Of a stretch of 64,000 nucleotides of DNA, positions 1 to 9,009 are shown in pieces. The DNA is taken from contig NZ_VKAD01000001.1 of the NCBI RefSeq assembly GCF_008041945.1, forward strand, positions 1-64,000, in the 5' to 3' direction. Position 1 is the first letter of the stretch, and every line of letters starts with the position of its first letter. The DNA is from Reinekea thalattae (GTDB lineage Bacteria > Pseudomonadota > Gammaproteobacteria > Pseudomonadales > Natronospirillaceae). Below the pieces are notes generated by a model. That model searched no databases. It saw only the letters and a list, made by a program, of their open reading frames with translations, and had not been told where the DNA came from. The position numbers and the translations under genes are program-made.

Positions 1-75
1 AAGGTATAAGGGCAAATGAAAGCAACGTGTTTGTAGTGTTGTAGTGATGGACAGCCCGCAATGCCCCTTTACCGG

Positions 76-325
76 CTCGAGAACTCGCTGCGCTCAGACA
101 CACTCGCCGATAAACACGCATTGCAGGCCCGTCTTTGCAGTGAATATTTTTACCAAGACCAATGAAAAGGAAACTTGTTAAATAAAGGGGCTAAGAAGGA
201 CTAATATCAAAATAATGTATAACGAAGAATCTCATACCAAATATGCTGGTTATCGTTAGCCTAACGCCCGTCTTTGGTTTGTCTCAATGCGCGAGGGTGT
301 CTGAGCGCAGCGAGTTTTCGAGTGC
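76..325. repeat. Inverted pair of about 33-bp GC-rich repeats
   Basis: Two copies of the same GC-rich block lie in opposite orientation, at 76-108 and 291-325. They share a core that reads AACTCGCTGCGCTCAGACA in the first copy and its reverse complement in the second, apart from one or two mismatches at the edges. A shorter direct match, GCCCGTCTTTG, lies beside each. The rest of 1-393 holds no convincing gene: all three plus-strand frames hit stops early and the open frames lack ribosome binding sites. The pair may be a dispersed REP-like element or the two ends of a small repeat; only two copies are visible here. Confidence 0.5.
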
Positions 326-393
326 GTTTAGGGAAACCAAGACGCGGCGGTAGAACAGGAAAGGTATCAAGAAAAAGGGTTTGGGTTAGGTTC

Positions 394-1185
394 TTACTTC
401 CAGGTGTCATACCAGTGTTGATAATTATCGAGTTGGCTTTGTTCAGGGAAGCGTTGCTCATGCCAGAGTAATTCGGTGATTTTCGCTAAGCAGCGAGCTA
501 AATCTAATTCATCTTCATCTGGTTTGAAGGTTGCTATTAATTGTTGCCATTGGGGTTCATCTAGTGAAAACCCTTGCGAAATAAAGGCAAGATCAATTAA
601 CGGGTCGCCAAGAGCTGCGTATTCCCAATCCAGTAAGTTTAACGATTGTTCTGTTTCGATAATGTTATCGGGGTGAAGGTCAAAGTGACAAAGCACTGGA
701 TTTGCCGGAAGGCGATAACGTTCGAACTGTTGCTCTAGCAGTTGTCTCCAATCTTGATTGGCATAAAAAGACGGTGCCTGTAAATGTCGAATTTCTTGTC
801 GGATATCCATCGCGGCGTGTTGTTGGATTTGCGAGCAGGGCACCGTATGGAGTTCTTTGACTAGTTGAATGAGTCGCTCCAAATTTTGGTCTTTTTCAAG
901 ATTGAATCGATCTCCTTGAATCCATTTGCTTAAACAGAGGTCATTGTCGATATAAACAATGTTAGGGCTCCACGAATAATTTTGAATAGCCATTAAAATG
1001 TCGCATTCTTTTTGACGATTAATCCCTAAGGCTGCCGAGTAGGGATTGTTGATGCGTAACGCCCAAGATTTCAGTTCGCTGTCTAATCGATACACGCTAT
1101 TTGTTAGACTATGACTGATTCGATGAATTTTAAGGTTTACACCGGTGAAGCAGGCGATCGACTCTAGGTGTTTTCTAAGTGTCAT
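394..1185 (-). CDS. APH/choline-kinase-fold kinase, probable thiamine kinase
   Basis: A 263-residue protein of the aminoglycoside phosphotransferase/choline kinase fold. The Brenner-type catalytic motif HFDLHPDN and the metal-binding LLDWEYA segment are both present in the C-terminal half. Family members phosphorylate small alcohols. The gene is divergent from a TPP riboswitch and the thiamine transporter genes thiBPQ, so thiamine kinase (ThiK-like, thiamine to thiamine phosphate) is the best inference, but substrate cannot be read from sequence. The chosen ATG at 1185 has a purine-rich AAGGAA stretch upstream. A longer frame would start at a TTG (1251) lying inside the riboswitch and is rejected. 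Confidence 0.7.
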   Translation of the reverse strand: MTLRKHLESIACFTGVNLKIHRISHSLTNSVYRLDSELKSWALRINNPYSAALGINRQKECDILMAIQNYSWSPNIVYIDNDLCLSKWIQGDRFNLEKDQNLERLIQLVKELHTVPCSQIQQHAAMDIRQEIRHLQAPSFYANQDWRQLLEQQFERYRLPANPVLCHFDLHPDNIIETEQSLNLLDWEYAALGDPLIDLAFISQGFSLDEPQWQQLIATFKPDEDELDLARCLAKITELLWHEQRFPEQSQLDNYQHWYDTWK

Positions 1186-1230
1186 ATAAATCTTTTTTGT
1201 TCCTTGAAACGTAGGTAAACTATGACTCGT

Positions 1231-1326
1231 TCTTGCCGGGGTGCCAAGCAACGTTTTTATTATTAGACGTGTGGCTGAGACTGACCCGTTGAACCTGACC
1301 CAGTTAATACTGGCGTAGGGAGCAGA
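1231..1326 (+). ncRNA. TPP riboswitch (THI element)
   Basis: The conserved landmarks occur in order: GGGGTGCC near 1237, a short P3 helix (ACGT pairing ACGT), GGCTGAGA, then ACCCGTTGAACCTGACCC, the GTTAATAC loop and GGCGTAGGGA. The P1 ends TTGC and GCAG pair. Such elements bind thiamine pyrophosphate and shut off the gene downstream, here the thiamine uptake genes thiBPQ. It is followed by a small hairpin with a T run, so control is probably by transcription termination. Confidence 0.93.
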
Positions 1327-1358
1327 CAGGCTGTATTTTCCAGCCCCTCTCTTTTTTA
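1327..1358 (+). terminator. Hairpin plus T run after the TPP aptamer
   Basis: GGCTG (1329-1333) pairs with CAGCC (1341-1345), followed by CCTCTC and six T. It is a short stem and a plausible riboswitch-controlled terminator ahead of thiB. A translational mechanism cannot be excluded. Confidence 0.5.
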
Positions 1359-1419
1359 TTCATTATATTGGATGAATAAAAACGCCGGTATCAATAATCT
1401 AATTGATACAGGAAATATT

Positions 1420-2400
1420 ATGAAGCTGTTATTTAAACCTTTCTTATTGTCTTTGCTACTGGCATCGTTTAGCCAAGCACAAACTCTAACCGTTTATACT
1501 TATCAATCTTTTACTAGCGAATGGGGTCCAGGCCCACAAATTGAGACTCTATTTGAAGCTCAGTGTGATTGTGATGTCGAATTTATTGGTTTAGAAGATG
1601 GGGTATCACTGTTAAATCGATTACGTTTAGAAGGCCAGCAGACCAGCGCCGATATTGTATTGGGTTTAGACGATGCACTTATTGAAGAGACAAAAGCATT
1701 AAATTTGTTACAAGCGCACGGCATGACCTTTGAAAACTTAGACCTTCCGTATGCATTTAATGACGACCAATTTGTTCCATACGATTACGGCCATTTTGCT
1801 TTTATTTATGATGACCAAAAAGTTACTGACGTACCCAGCTCACTAAAAGAATTAGTTGAAGACTCTGAGCTAAGCATTATTTATCAGGATCCTCGTACCA
1901 GTACACCAGGCCAAGGTTTAATGCTTTGGGTTAAAGCTGTTTATGGTGATGAAAGTGCACAAGCATGGCAGCAACTTAAAGAAAAAACCGTCACAGTCAC
2001 TCCAGGTTGGAGCGAAGCATATAGCCTGTTCTTAGAAGGTAAAAGTGATTTAGTTTTAAGTTATGTGACATCGCCTGCGTATCACATGACTTGGGATGAA
2101 ACCGAACAATATAAAGCGGCTGAATTCTCAGAAGGGCATTACGTACAAATCGAAATGGCTGCAGCACTTAAAACCAGTAAAGAGCCAGAACTTGCGAAAT
2201 CATTTTTACAATTTTTGATCAGTACAGAAGCACAAGCTGTTTTAGCCAGCACAAACTGGATGCAGCCTGTACTTAAAGATGCAGAAACACCGGCCGCGTT
2301 TGACAAGCTAATCACACCAAAAACAATCTATACGCCAAGCAGTACGGTTTATAAAAATCGTAAGCAGTGGCTACGGGAATGGCGTTCATCGGCTAGCTAA
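1420..2400 (+). CDS. thiB: Thiamine ABC transporter substrate-binding protein ThiB
   Basis: A periplasmic solute-binding protein of 326 residues from the chosen ATG, which follows AGGAAATATT and begins a typical signal peptide (MKLLFKPFLLSLLLASFSQA, then QTLTVYTYQSF). An upstream in-frame ATG at 1372 would put 16 residues before the signal peptide and is less likely. The mature start TVYTYQSF and the WGPGPQ segment are typical of ThiB. It captures thiamine/TPP in the periplasm for the permease ThiP encoded 3 bases downstream. It is the first gene behind the TPP riboswitch, so it should be repressed when TPP is plentiful. Confidence 0.9.
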   Translation: MKLLFKPFLLSLLLASFSQAQTLTVYTYQSFTSEWGPGPQIETLFEAQCDCDVEFIGLEDGVSLLNRLRLEGQQTSADIVLGLDDALIEETKALNLLQAHGMTFENLDLPYAFNDDQFVPYDYGHFAFIYDDQKVTDVPSSLKELVEDSELSIIYQDPRTSTPGQGLMLWVKAVYGDESAQAWQQLKEKTVTVTPGWSEAYSLFLEGKSDLVLSYVTSPAYHMTWDETEQYKAAEFSEGHYVQIEMAAALKTSKEPELAKSFLQFLISTEAQAVLASTNWMQPVLKDAETPAAFDKLITPKTIYTPSSTVYKNRKQWLREWRSSAS

Positions 2401-2403
2401 GTC

Positions 2404-3888
2404 ATGACTTTGTTAGCAAGATTGACCACGGGTTTTTTATGCCTAACGTTAATGCTTTGTGGTGCTGGTCTTTACCTGCACCCAGGCATTGGCAGCCCGT
2501 GGCTGCAGTATTTTGATTCATGGCTAGTCTCGATCGTCCAATTTTCTATCTGGCAGGCTTTTTTATCTGCATTTTTTTCTGTGTTGATTGCGACTCCTAT
2601 TGCATGGTTTCTTTCTCGGCAGGCTTTTCGCTTTCAGTGGGTGTTAAAGAGTCTGTTCAATTTATTTTTTATCATGCCGACACTGATTATTATTTTAGCT
2701 GTTGTCGCTGCCTACTCTGATTGGATTAATGTTTTTAGCTTAAAAGGCATTTTAATCGCTCATCTTTATATTAACGGCCCCTTTGCTATCCGGTTAATTT
2801 GGCAATCACTTGAAAATATTTCTCAAGAAAAATACCAGCTCGGACGGTCGATTGGCTTTAATCAAAAGCAACAATTTTATTGGATTGAGTTACCTGTTTT
2901 GTTACAGGCTATAAAACCTGTATTTCTGCTAATTTTCATTTTTTGCTTTAGTAGTTTTACCATTGTTTTAACACTTGGCGGCGGCCCTGCAAATACCAAT
3001 TTAGAGGTTGCGGTTTATCAGGCGCTAAAACTTGATTTCGACCCAAAAGCAGCGGTTCTTTATGCGTTGATTCATTTTTTGTCGACAGCATCGATCATCT
3101 TATTACTCGGTAAAAGAGCGTCATTTAAAATGGAGTATGAACGGCTTGTTAAGCATATAAAGCCAAGTTCAAACCATATGCAGCGGCTGATCATCGGCGT
3201 GCTGTTATTGGTCTTGTTGTATCCTGTGACCTCTCTAGTTGCTCAAGCATTTTCTGAGCCGTGGATTGGTTCCTCTCGGTTGTTAGCTGCGTTGACTACC
3301 AGTTTTGTGATCGCATTATTCAGCGCCATGCTCAGTATTCTGTTGTCTTTAGGCCGAGCTTTTAGTCAGCAGCGTCGGCTTAATTTACTGTTAGATTATG
3401 GCTTGAACATTTTGCCCGTTATGGTGATTACCACAGGGTTGTTCTTATTGGTTTTAAAGTTAGGCATTGCTTTTAAAGTGACGCACCTGTTGATTATTTG
3501 GGTCAACGCGCTGATGACCATGCCGTTGCTCGTTCCGATGTTGCGTAATCGAGTCAATGTGTATCAGCAGCGTTATGCCGTTATTGCCACAGCTATTGGC
3601 ATGCCGTTAGCCACCCAATTTAAGTATATATATTGGCCTGCCATTCGCGGCCAGATACCTTGGAGCGTTGCACTAGCCATGGTGTTGTCGGTGGGCGACT
3701 TGGGCGTTAGCGCTATGGTTGGCTCGGTGAATTTTGTCACATTACCTATTTTGATTTATCAGGCGATGGGAAGTTACCAAATGATCTTGGCGTCACAGCT
3801 GACGTTGTTGTTATTGGTTATCTGTGCGCTGATTTTATTAGCCGCTGAATGGCTTGGAGAGAGAAAAGCGCATGTTAAAGGTCGATAA
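2404..3888 (+). CDS. thiP: Thiamine ABC transporter permease ThiP
   Basis: A 494-residue inner-membrane protein with about twelve hydrophobic segments and two copies of the binding-protein-dependent permease domain. The EAA-like loops are visible as ENISQEKYQLGRSIGF in the first half and ATAIGMPLATQFKYIYWPAI in the second. It forms the thiamine channel together with the ATPase ThiQ. It starts three bases after the thiB stop and its end overlaps the thiQ start by 17 bases, so the three genes form a coupled operon. It is somewhat shorter than the Escherichia coli protein (about 536 residues). Confidence 0.9.
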   Translation: MTLLARLTTGFLCLTLMLCGAGLYLHPGIGSPWLQYFDSWLVSIVQFSIWQAFLSAFFSVLIATPIAWFLSRQAFRFQWVLKSLFNLFFIMPTLIIILAVVAAYSDWINVFSLKGILIAHLYINGPFAIRLIWQSLENISQEKYQLGRSIGFNQKQQFYWIELPVLLQAIKPVFLLIFIFCFSSFTIVLTLGGGPANTNLEVAVYQALKLDFDPKAAVLYALIHFLSTASIILLLGKRASFKMEYERLVKHIKPSSNHMQRLIIGVLLLVLLYPVTSLVAQAFSEPWIGSSRLLAALTTSFVIALFSAMLSILLSLGRAFSQQRRLNLLLDYGLNILPVMVITTGLFLLVLKLGIAFKVTHLLIIWVNALMTMPLLVPMLRNRVNVYQQRYAVIATAIGMPLATQFKYIYWPAIRGQIPWSVALAMVLSVGDLGVSAMVGSVNFVTLPILIYQAMGSYQMILASQLTLLLLVICALILLAAEWLGERKAHVKGR

Positions 3889-4519
3889 ACTGACAATCCA
3901 ACGAGATGCTCAATCGTTTTGTTGGGATTTCCAATTAGCCGAAGGTGAATTATTGGCGGTAGTCGGTCAAAGTGGCGTCGGTAAAAGTACCTTAATTTCG
4001 GCATTGCTCGGCTTTCAGTTGCCGTCTTCTGGTGATCTAAGTTGGCATGGTCAACCCTTGACTCAATTATCCGTTGCACAAAGGCCGTTTGGCGTTTTGT
4101 TTCAGCAAGATAATATCTTTGAGCATTTAAGTGTTTATCAGAATATCGCCTTTGGCTTGCAAACGCATGGCAAACTAAACGCTGTTGAAAAGCAACAGCT
4201 GTTGTCAGCTGCCGAACGTTTCAACCTAAGTTCGTTACTTAAAAAACGGGCCAGTGATTTATCTGGCGGAGAACAACAAAGAGTTGCCTTGGCTCGTGTG
4301 TTTTTGCAGAACAAACCCATTCTATTATTGGATGAACCGTTTTCTTCTCTAGATCCGTCGTTGCGTGAAGAGGGTATGGGCTGGGTGCAAGATATGCGCA
4401 AAGAGCAAAATTCAGCTGTGATACTGGTGACGCACCACCTCTCAGAGATAGAGCATAAAGTCTCGGCAGTTTTGCATGGACACAGTGCTGATTCATGGCT
4501 ATTTACAAGACTCTGCTAA
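3872..4519 (+). CDS. thiQ: Thiamine ABC transporter ATP-binding protein ThiQ
   Basis: A 215-residue ABC ATPase. Walker A GQSGVGKST lies at about residues 32-40, the signature LSGGEQQRV at 130-138, Walker B ILLLDEP at 150-156 and the switch histidine in VTHH at about 188. It powers thiamine import with ThiP and ThiB. The start at 3872 follows a GGAGAGAG stretch; a frame opening 18 bases earlier has no better signal. No clear terminator follows before the next gene at 4595. Confidence 0.9.
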   Translation: MLKVDKLTIQRDAQSFCWDFQLAEGELLAVVGQSGVGKSTLISALLGFQLPSSGDLSWHGQPLTQLSVAQRPFGVLFQQDNIFEHLSVYQNIAFGLQTHGKLNAVEKQQLLSAAERFNLSSLLKKRASDLSGGEQQRVALARVFLQNKPILLLDEPFSSLDPSLREEGMGWVQDMRKEQNSAVILVTHHLSEIEHKVSAVLHGHSADSWLFTRLC

Positions 4520-4594
4520 CTTATCATGATGTATCAGTTAACAGGTTTCGCGACTAGCTCTCTTGCTAGGCGTATTAATTTTTAAGGCGATTTT

Positions 4595-5953
4595 ATGATT
4601 AATGTACAGCACGGTAACCAAGGGATTGCTATTCAGGTTGTGACCGAACGTCACTATGACGATTGGCTCGATGATCAGCAACTACAAACTAAAAACTGGC
4701 TAACCTTCAGTGGTTTTAAAACACCAGGATACAGCCTGATACCGAATAGTGAAGGTGAGTCGTCCTTTGTTTTGGTGGTTGTTAAAGATACACAAGAAGC
4801 GTCGATTTGGAACTTTGCGAACTTGGCGGTTGCATTGCCTGCCGGCGATTATTGTTTCTCTGGCTCGCCATCGCAACAGGCAAACTTTGCTCTCGGTTGG
4901 GCATTAGCGCAATATCAGTTCGACCGTTATCTGAAATCTGATAACGAGCAAGCCGTACTGTACATTGAAAATCAATCCTCTTATCAGCAAGTGCAAGATC
5001 AAGCCGAAGCGGTGTTTTTAACCCGAAATCTTATCAATACGCCAGCTGCGGATATGATGCCCGAACATTTATCGCAACAGATGCAAACGCTGGCCGAACA
5101 ATACGATGCAGAATTTGACGAGCTGGTTGGAGAGCAATTACTGGAGCAAAATTACCCAACAATTCATATGGTCGGTCGTGCTTCTGTTCACGATCCTCGA
5201 TTATTGCAATTGCATTGGGGCGATGAAGATGCTCCTAAGCTAACGCTTGTTGGCAAGGGTATTTGTTTTGACAGTGGCGGCTTAGATCTTAAACCAGCCT
5301 CGGGCATGCGTTTAATGAAAAAAGATATGGGCGGTGCCGCGCATGTTTTAGGCTTAGCAAAGTTAATTATGGCCGCTGAGTTACCGGTTCGGCTCAGAGT
5401 GATCGTCGCAGCGGCTGAAAATGCGGTGAGCGGCAATGCTTTTCGCCCTGGTGATATCGTAAAAACACGCAAGGGTTTGACGGTCGAAATTGACAACACC
5501 GATGCAGAAGGGCGTTTAGTGTTGTGCGACGCTTTAGCCGAAGCCAGCGATGAGAACCCAGACTTGATCATCGATTTCGCTACCTTAACCGGTGCCGCCC
5601 GCGTTGCTTTAGGCTTAGAGGTTCCTGGTTTTTACTCAACGGATGATGCCTTCTCTGAGCAGTTACGTGTTGGCGCGATTCAGGCAGAAGACAGTATTTG
5701 GCAATTGCCGTTACATCAGGGCTACGCCGACTACATGAAAGGTTCGATCTCTGATCTGGTGAATGCTTCTCCTACACCTTACGGCGGCTCGATTACCGCG
5801 GCTTTGTTTTTACAGCATTTTGTTGCCAGCGATAATTGGGTGCATTTTGATGTTGGCGCATGGAATGATCGTGCCCGACCAGGTCGTCCAAAAGGTGGTG
5901 AAGCCATGGGTGTTAGGGCGGTTTTTAATGCGCTAGAGGCACGTTACTGCTAA
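4595..5953 (+). CDS. M17-family leucyl aminopeptidase
   Basis: A 452-residue cytosolic metallo-aminopeptidase of the leucyl aminopeptidase family. The C-terminal catalytic domain carries the family signature NTDAEGRLVLCDAL near residue 300, the metal/active-site lysine region GKGICFDSGGLDLKP and KKDMGGAA. The family releases N-terminal residues from peptides using two metal ions. The N-terminal domain is short and divergent, as in PepB-like or unclassified M17 proteins, so I do not assign pepA. The start follows AAGGCGATTTT. It is preceded by thiQ with a 75-base gap and may be read independently. Confidence 0.88.
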   Translation: MINVQHGNQGIAIQVVTERHYDDWLDDQQLQTKNWLTFSGFKTPGYSLIPNSEGESSFVLVVVKDTQEASIWNFANLAVALPAGDYCFSGSPSQQANFALGWALAQYQFDRYLKSDNEQAVLYIENQSSYQQVQDQAEAVFLTRNLINTPAADMMPEHLSQQMQTLAEQYDAEFDELVGEQLLEQNYPTIHMVGRASVHDPRLLQLHWGDEDAPKLTLVGKGICFDSGGLDLKPASGMRLMKKDMGGAAHVLGLAKLIMAAELPVRLRVIVAAAENAVSGNAFRPGDIVKTRKGLTVEIDNTDAEGRLVLCDALAEASDENPDLIIDFATLTGAARVALGLEVPGFYSTDDAFSEQLRVGAIQAEDSIWQLPLHQGYADYMKGSISDLVNASPTPYGGSITAALFLQHFVASDNWVHFDVGAWNDRARPGRPKGGEAMGVRAVFNALEARYC

Positions 5954-6165
5954 GTGCCGTGCCACATCTGTCAGAGCATCACCGACGCAAACCAGTCAAG
6001 CATTGTCTGATTCGAAGGTTTCATCATCGAGTCCGGCAATGTCATTGACAGAACTTCCAGTGTTAGACATTGGGCAAAAAATATCGACCAATAGCGATCA
6101 ATCTGACTACTTATCTGCGAAATGTCGACTAAACTTATTTGACTTTGAAGATCCTTGGTAACCCG

Positions 6166-8826
6166 ATGTCCAGAATGATTCAAAAATATCTCAATCTAGC
6201 AAATCTTGTTAAATTCCTGATCTATCTGTTTATTGCAGTCATAATTATGGGGCTGTTGTTTATGGGTTCTCGTGGCGCCAGCGCGCCAGCACAGAGCAGC
6301 TCTACTCATAACCCGTTCATCCAGCTAGATCATCAATTTATGCGTCTTGGATTATTGCAGTCGGTACCTACGTCAGTAACAGATTCTGAGGAAATCGACC
6401 GATTTGCAGAGGTTGAGCGGTTACTCGCAGACATTCAGCGTATGGAGCTCGAGTCTAAAGTTCCGAGCACCCTATTTGTAAACTTCTCTGACTCGGTACA
6501 AAATCTTGTTGATGAATGGCAATTGTCCGAGATCAATGGTCGCGTGCTGATACGGCCGGATTATTTAGTCGCTTATTTTGTTGCTCAAACACAGCTGATA
6601 ACAGCCTTAGAACAGGATCTTATTAGTCGCCCAACTGCGATTGAAACCTGGCTAGCCAACCACCAACAAAAGATCACGGTGTTTCTGATTAGCCTGTTTG
6701 TTATAACCTGCTTATTGGTGCTGTTTATCTATCGTTCTATTCAGTCGCGCAGTCAATTACTTGAGTCCATTCTTAAATCTCATCCAGATTATATCAGTGT
6801 TAAAAACTATAGCGGTCGCACCGTATACTCAAATCATCATGGTCGTAAGGCGATACAAGGCGCAACAACGGTCAGTGAGCAGGCCGATTATCAATGTTGG
6901 TTACGTCAGCAACGTAAAACCGAGGCTGGCAATTTCGACAAAGAACAGCAGATTATGCGTCAGCAAGAACCCGAGCAAAATTATGAAGATTGTGTTGATG
7001 ATAAAACCGGTAAGGTAAGCCATTCCTTGCTGACTCGCATTCCGTTTCGAGGCTCAGATAACTACTTATACTTGACGACCATTTATCAGAATGTCACTGA
7101 TGTCGTATCGCTGAAGAATGAAACAGAACGTAATGCTCGTCGTCTAGAAAGTATTTTTGAAGTATCGAATGAAGGCTTGTGGGAGTGGAACGTTCGGACG
7201 AATGAAGTCGGCTATGACGCTCAGTGGGAAAAAATCACTGGCGTTTTTGCCTCTGAAAATCACTTTGAGGCATTTGATCGATGCATTCATGACGAAGATC
7301 GAGAAAAGGTTCACGCTCAATTAGCGGCGTTACTCGAACGTAATGAACCATTCAATTTAAAGTATCGAGTTCATCGATCAGATGGCGAAATGATTTGGAT
7401 CTGGGATCGCGGAAAGATAGCCGAGTTTGATGAAAACAATAAACCTCTGCTGGTTGTCGGCATTATGCAGGACATCACCCAAGAGAAAATTAACCAAGAT
7501 AAAATAGAGCGTTTGGCGTTTTTTGATCCACTAACCGAGTTGCCTAATCGAGCATTATTTAAGCAGCGCTTAAATCAGTCGATTGAATTGCATGCTCAAA
7601 AACACCACTACGGCGCAGTACTGCTTATCAATCTAGATCGCTTTAAATTAGTGAACGACACATACGATCATCAGGTGGGTGATGAACTCTTGATCGAAGT
7701 TGCACAGCGAATTAAGCGACAATTACGAGCTGAAGATACTGTCGCTCGTTTTGGTGGTGATGAATTTGCGGTTGTCTTGCAGCATTTAAGTGCCGACGAA
7801 AAAACTGCCAAAGCGCAAGCACTTGCAATGGCCGAGGTTATAAATGACGCCTTAACGGAAGTGTACTATTTGCCTTATGAAGAAGGTAAAACTCATGTCG
7901 AGCACTTTATCTCCAACAGCATTGGTGGTGTGGTTTATAACTCTAAACAGTTTAGTGTTAACAGCTTAGTGCAGATGGCTGATGTAGCGTTAACAAAAGC
8001 ACAGCAACACGAAATGGACAGCAGCGTCATTGTGGGTGCAGAAATTCAACAGTCGCTTAACTTTGAACAGGATATGAAGCGCGAACTGCGCAGTTCGATT
8101 ATTGACAATCGATTTATTGCTTATTATCAACCTAAGCACGACAGCGACCAAAATATTGTCGGAGCCGAAGCACTAGCGCGTTGGCTGCATCCGAACAGAG
8201 GTGTGGTGTTACCAGAAGTGTTTATGAAGGTGGCTGAGCAGACCAATTTAATTGCCGCCGTTGGTGACATCATGTTGAAGCAGGTTTGTGAGCAATTACA
8301 ACGTTGGCAACAACAAAGTCATACTAAGCACTTAAGCTTGTCGGTTAACGTCAGTGCTAAGCAGCTTCGGCAAAAAGACTTTGTCGATCATTTTGCCGCA
8401 ACGATTGGTGCTTATAGTATTGATCCTTCATTATTAACATTAGAAGTTTCAGAGATCGGGTTAAGTGATGACATTGAATCGATCGTTGAAAAGCTTCATC
8501 GCCTCAAACAGCAGGGTGTTCGTCTATGTTTAGATGATTTCGGTGCGGGTTATGCGTCATTGAATTATTTAAAAGAGCTACCAGTTGATGAAATCAAAAT
8601 TGATCGCAGCATTATTGAGCAACTGTATTATTCCGAGAAGTCGGTGGCACTGATTAAGTCTGCGTTACACTTGGGGCAGAATTTCCAATTGACCGTTATT
8701 GCAGAAGGTGTTGAAAATCTAGAGCAGCGAAATCAGCTAATTCAATTAGGTTGCCAGTATTTTCAAGGTTTTCATTACAGTGAAGCCGTGTCTATTACGG
8801 AGTATGAGCAACTGCTCTCACAATAA
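6166..8826 (+). CDS. Membrane PAS-GGDEF-EAL cyclic-di-GMP protein
   Basis: An 886-residue signalling protein. Order: a transmembrane helix near residues 12-38, a short periplasmic segment of about 120 residues, a second helix (about 165-187), two PAS-type domains (about 200-325 and 330-450), a diguanylate cyclase domain with intact RFGGDEF, and an EAL phosphodiesterase domain with AEALARW, VNVSAKQL, DDFGAGYASL and EGVE motifs. Both catalytic signatures are intact, so either synthesis or breakdown of cyclic di-GMP is possible. The ATG at 6166 is preferred to an in-frame TTG at 6139. The 212 bases upstream hold no recognised gene. Confidence 0.92.
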   Translation: MSRMIQKYLNLANLVKFLIYLFIAVIIMGLLFMGSRGASAPAQSSSTHNPFIQLDHQFMRLGLLQSVPTSVTDSEEIDRFAEVERLLADIQRMELESKVPSTLFVNFSDSVQNLVDEWQLSEINGRVLIRPDYLVAYFVAQTQLITALEQDLISRPTAIETWLANHQQKITVFLISLFVITCLLVLFIYRSIQSRSQLLESILKSHPDYISVKNYSGRTVYSNHHGRKAIQGATTVSEQADYQCWLRQQRKTEAGNFDKEQQIMRQQEPEQNYEDCVDDKTGKVSHSLLTRIPFRGSDNYLYLTTIYQNVTDVVSLKNETERNARRLESIFEVSNEGLWEWNVRTNEVGYDAQWEKITGVFASENHFEAFDRCIHDEDREKVHAQLAALLERNEPFNLKYRVHRSDGEMIWIWDRGKIAEFDENNKPLLVVGIMQDITQEKINQDKIERLAFFDPLTELPNRALFKQRLNQSIELHAQKHHYGAVLLINLDRFKLVNDTYDHQVGDELLIEVAQRIKRQLRAEDTVARFGGDEFAVVLQHLSADEKTAKAQALAMAEVINDALTEVYYLPYEEGKTHVEHFISNSIGGVVYNSKQFSVNSLVQMADVALTKAQQHEMDSSVIVGAEIQQSLNFEQDMKRELRSSIIDNRFIAYYQPKHDSDQNIVGAEALARWLHPNRGVVLPEVFMKVAEQTNLIAAVGDIMLKQVCEQLQRWQQQSHTKHLSLSVNVSAKQLRQKDFVDHFAATIGAYSIDPSLLTLEVSEIGLSDDIESIVEKLHRLKQQGVRLCLDDFGAGYASLNYLKELPVDEIKIDRSIIEQLYYSEKSVALIKSALHLGQNFQLTVIAEGVENLEQRNQLIQLGCQYFQGFHYSEAVSITEYEQLLSQ

Positions 8827-8881
8827 TGCTTAAATGCTTATCGTTTTTTAACTAGTTAATAGTTAATAGCCTTATAAATAG

Positions 8882-8914
8882 CTAACTAACTAACTAACTA
8901 AATAAATAAATAAC
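8882..8914. repeat. (CTAA)n/(AAAT)n simple repeats
   Basis: Five tandem CTAA units (8882-8901) run into AAATAAATAAATAA, and related TAAC/GAAAT stretches continue to about 8945. Simple AT-rich filler between a gene end and its terminator; no coding potential. Confidence 0.8.
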
Positions 8915-8954
8915 GAAATGATAAAGTAACGAAATAACTAACTAAAGTAGATAG

Positions 8955-8990
8955 ACCGCGAGGCATTAAAGGCCGTCGCGGTTTTTTTTG
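8955..8990 (+). terminator. Intrinsic terminator after the GGDEF-EAL gene
   Basis: ACCGCG (8955-8960) pairs with CGCGGT (8977-8982), with an inner GGC/GCC helix, and is followed by eight T. It lies 128 bases after the stop of the plus-strand gene. Confidence 0.85.
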
Positions 8991-9009
8991 ATTTAAATTT
9001 AACCAGTCG

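Noticed and set aside
1186-1251. N-terminal extension of the thiamine-kinase-like protein starting at a TTG
   Set aside because: That start lies inside the TPP riboswitch of the opposite strand; the ATG at 1185 is sufficient for the full kinase fold.
5971-6183. 70-residue minus-strand ORF between the M17 and GGDEF-EAL genes
   Set aside because: Overlaps the start of the GGDEF-EAL gene and lacks any supporting signal.
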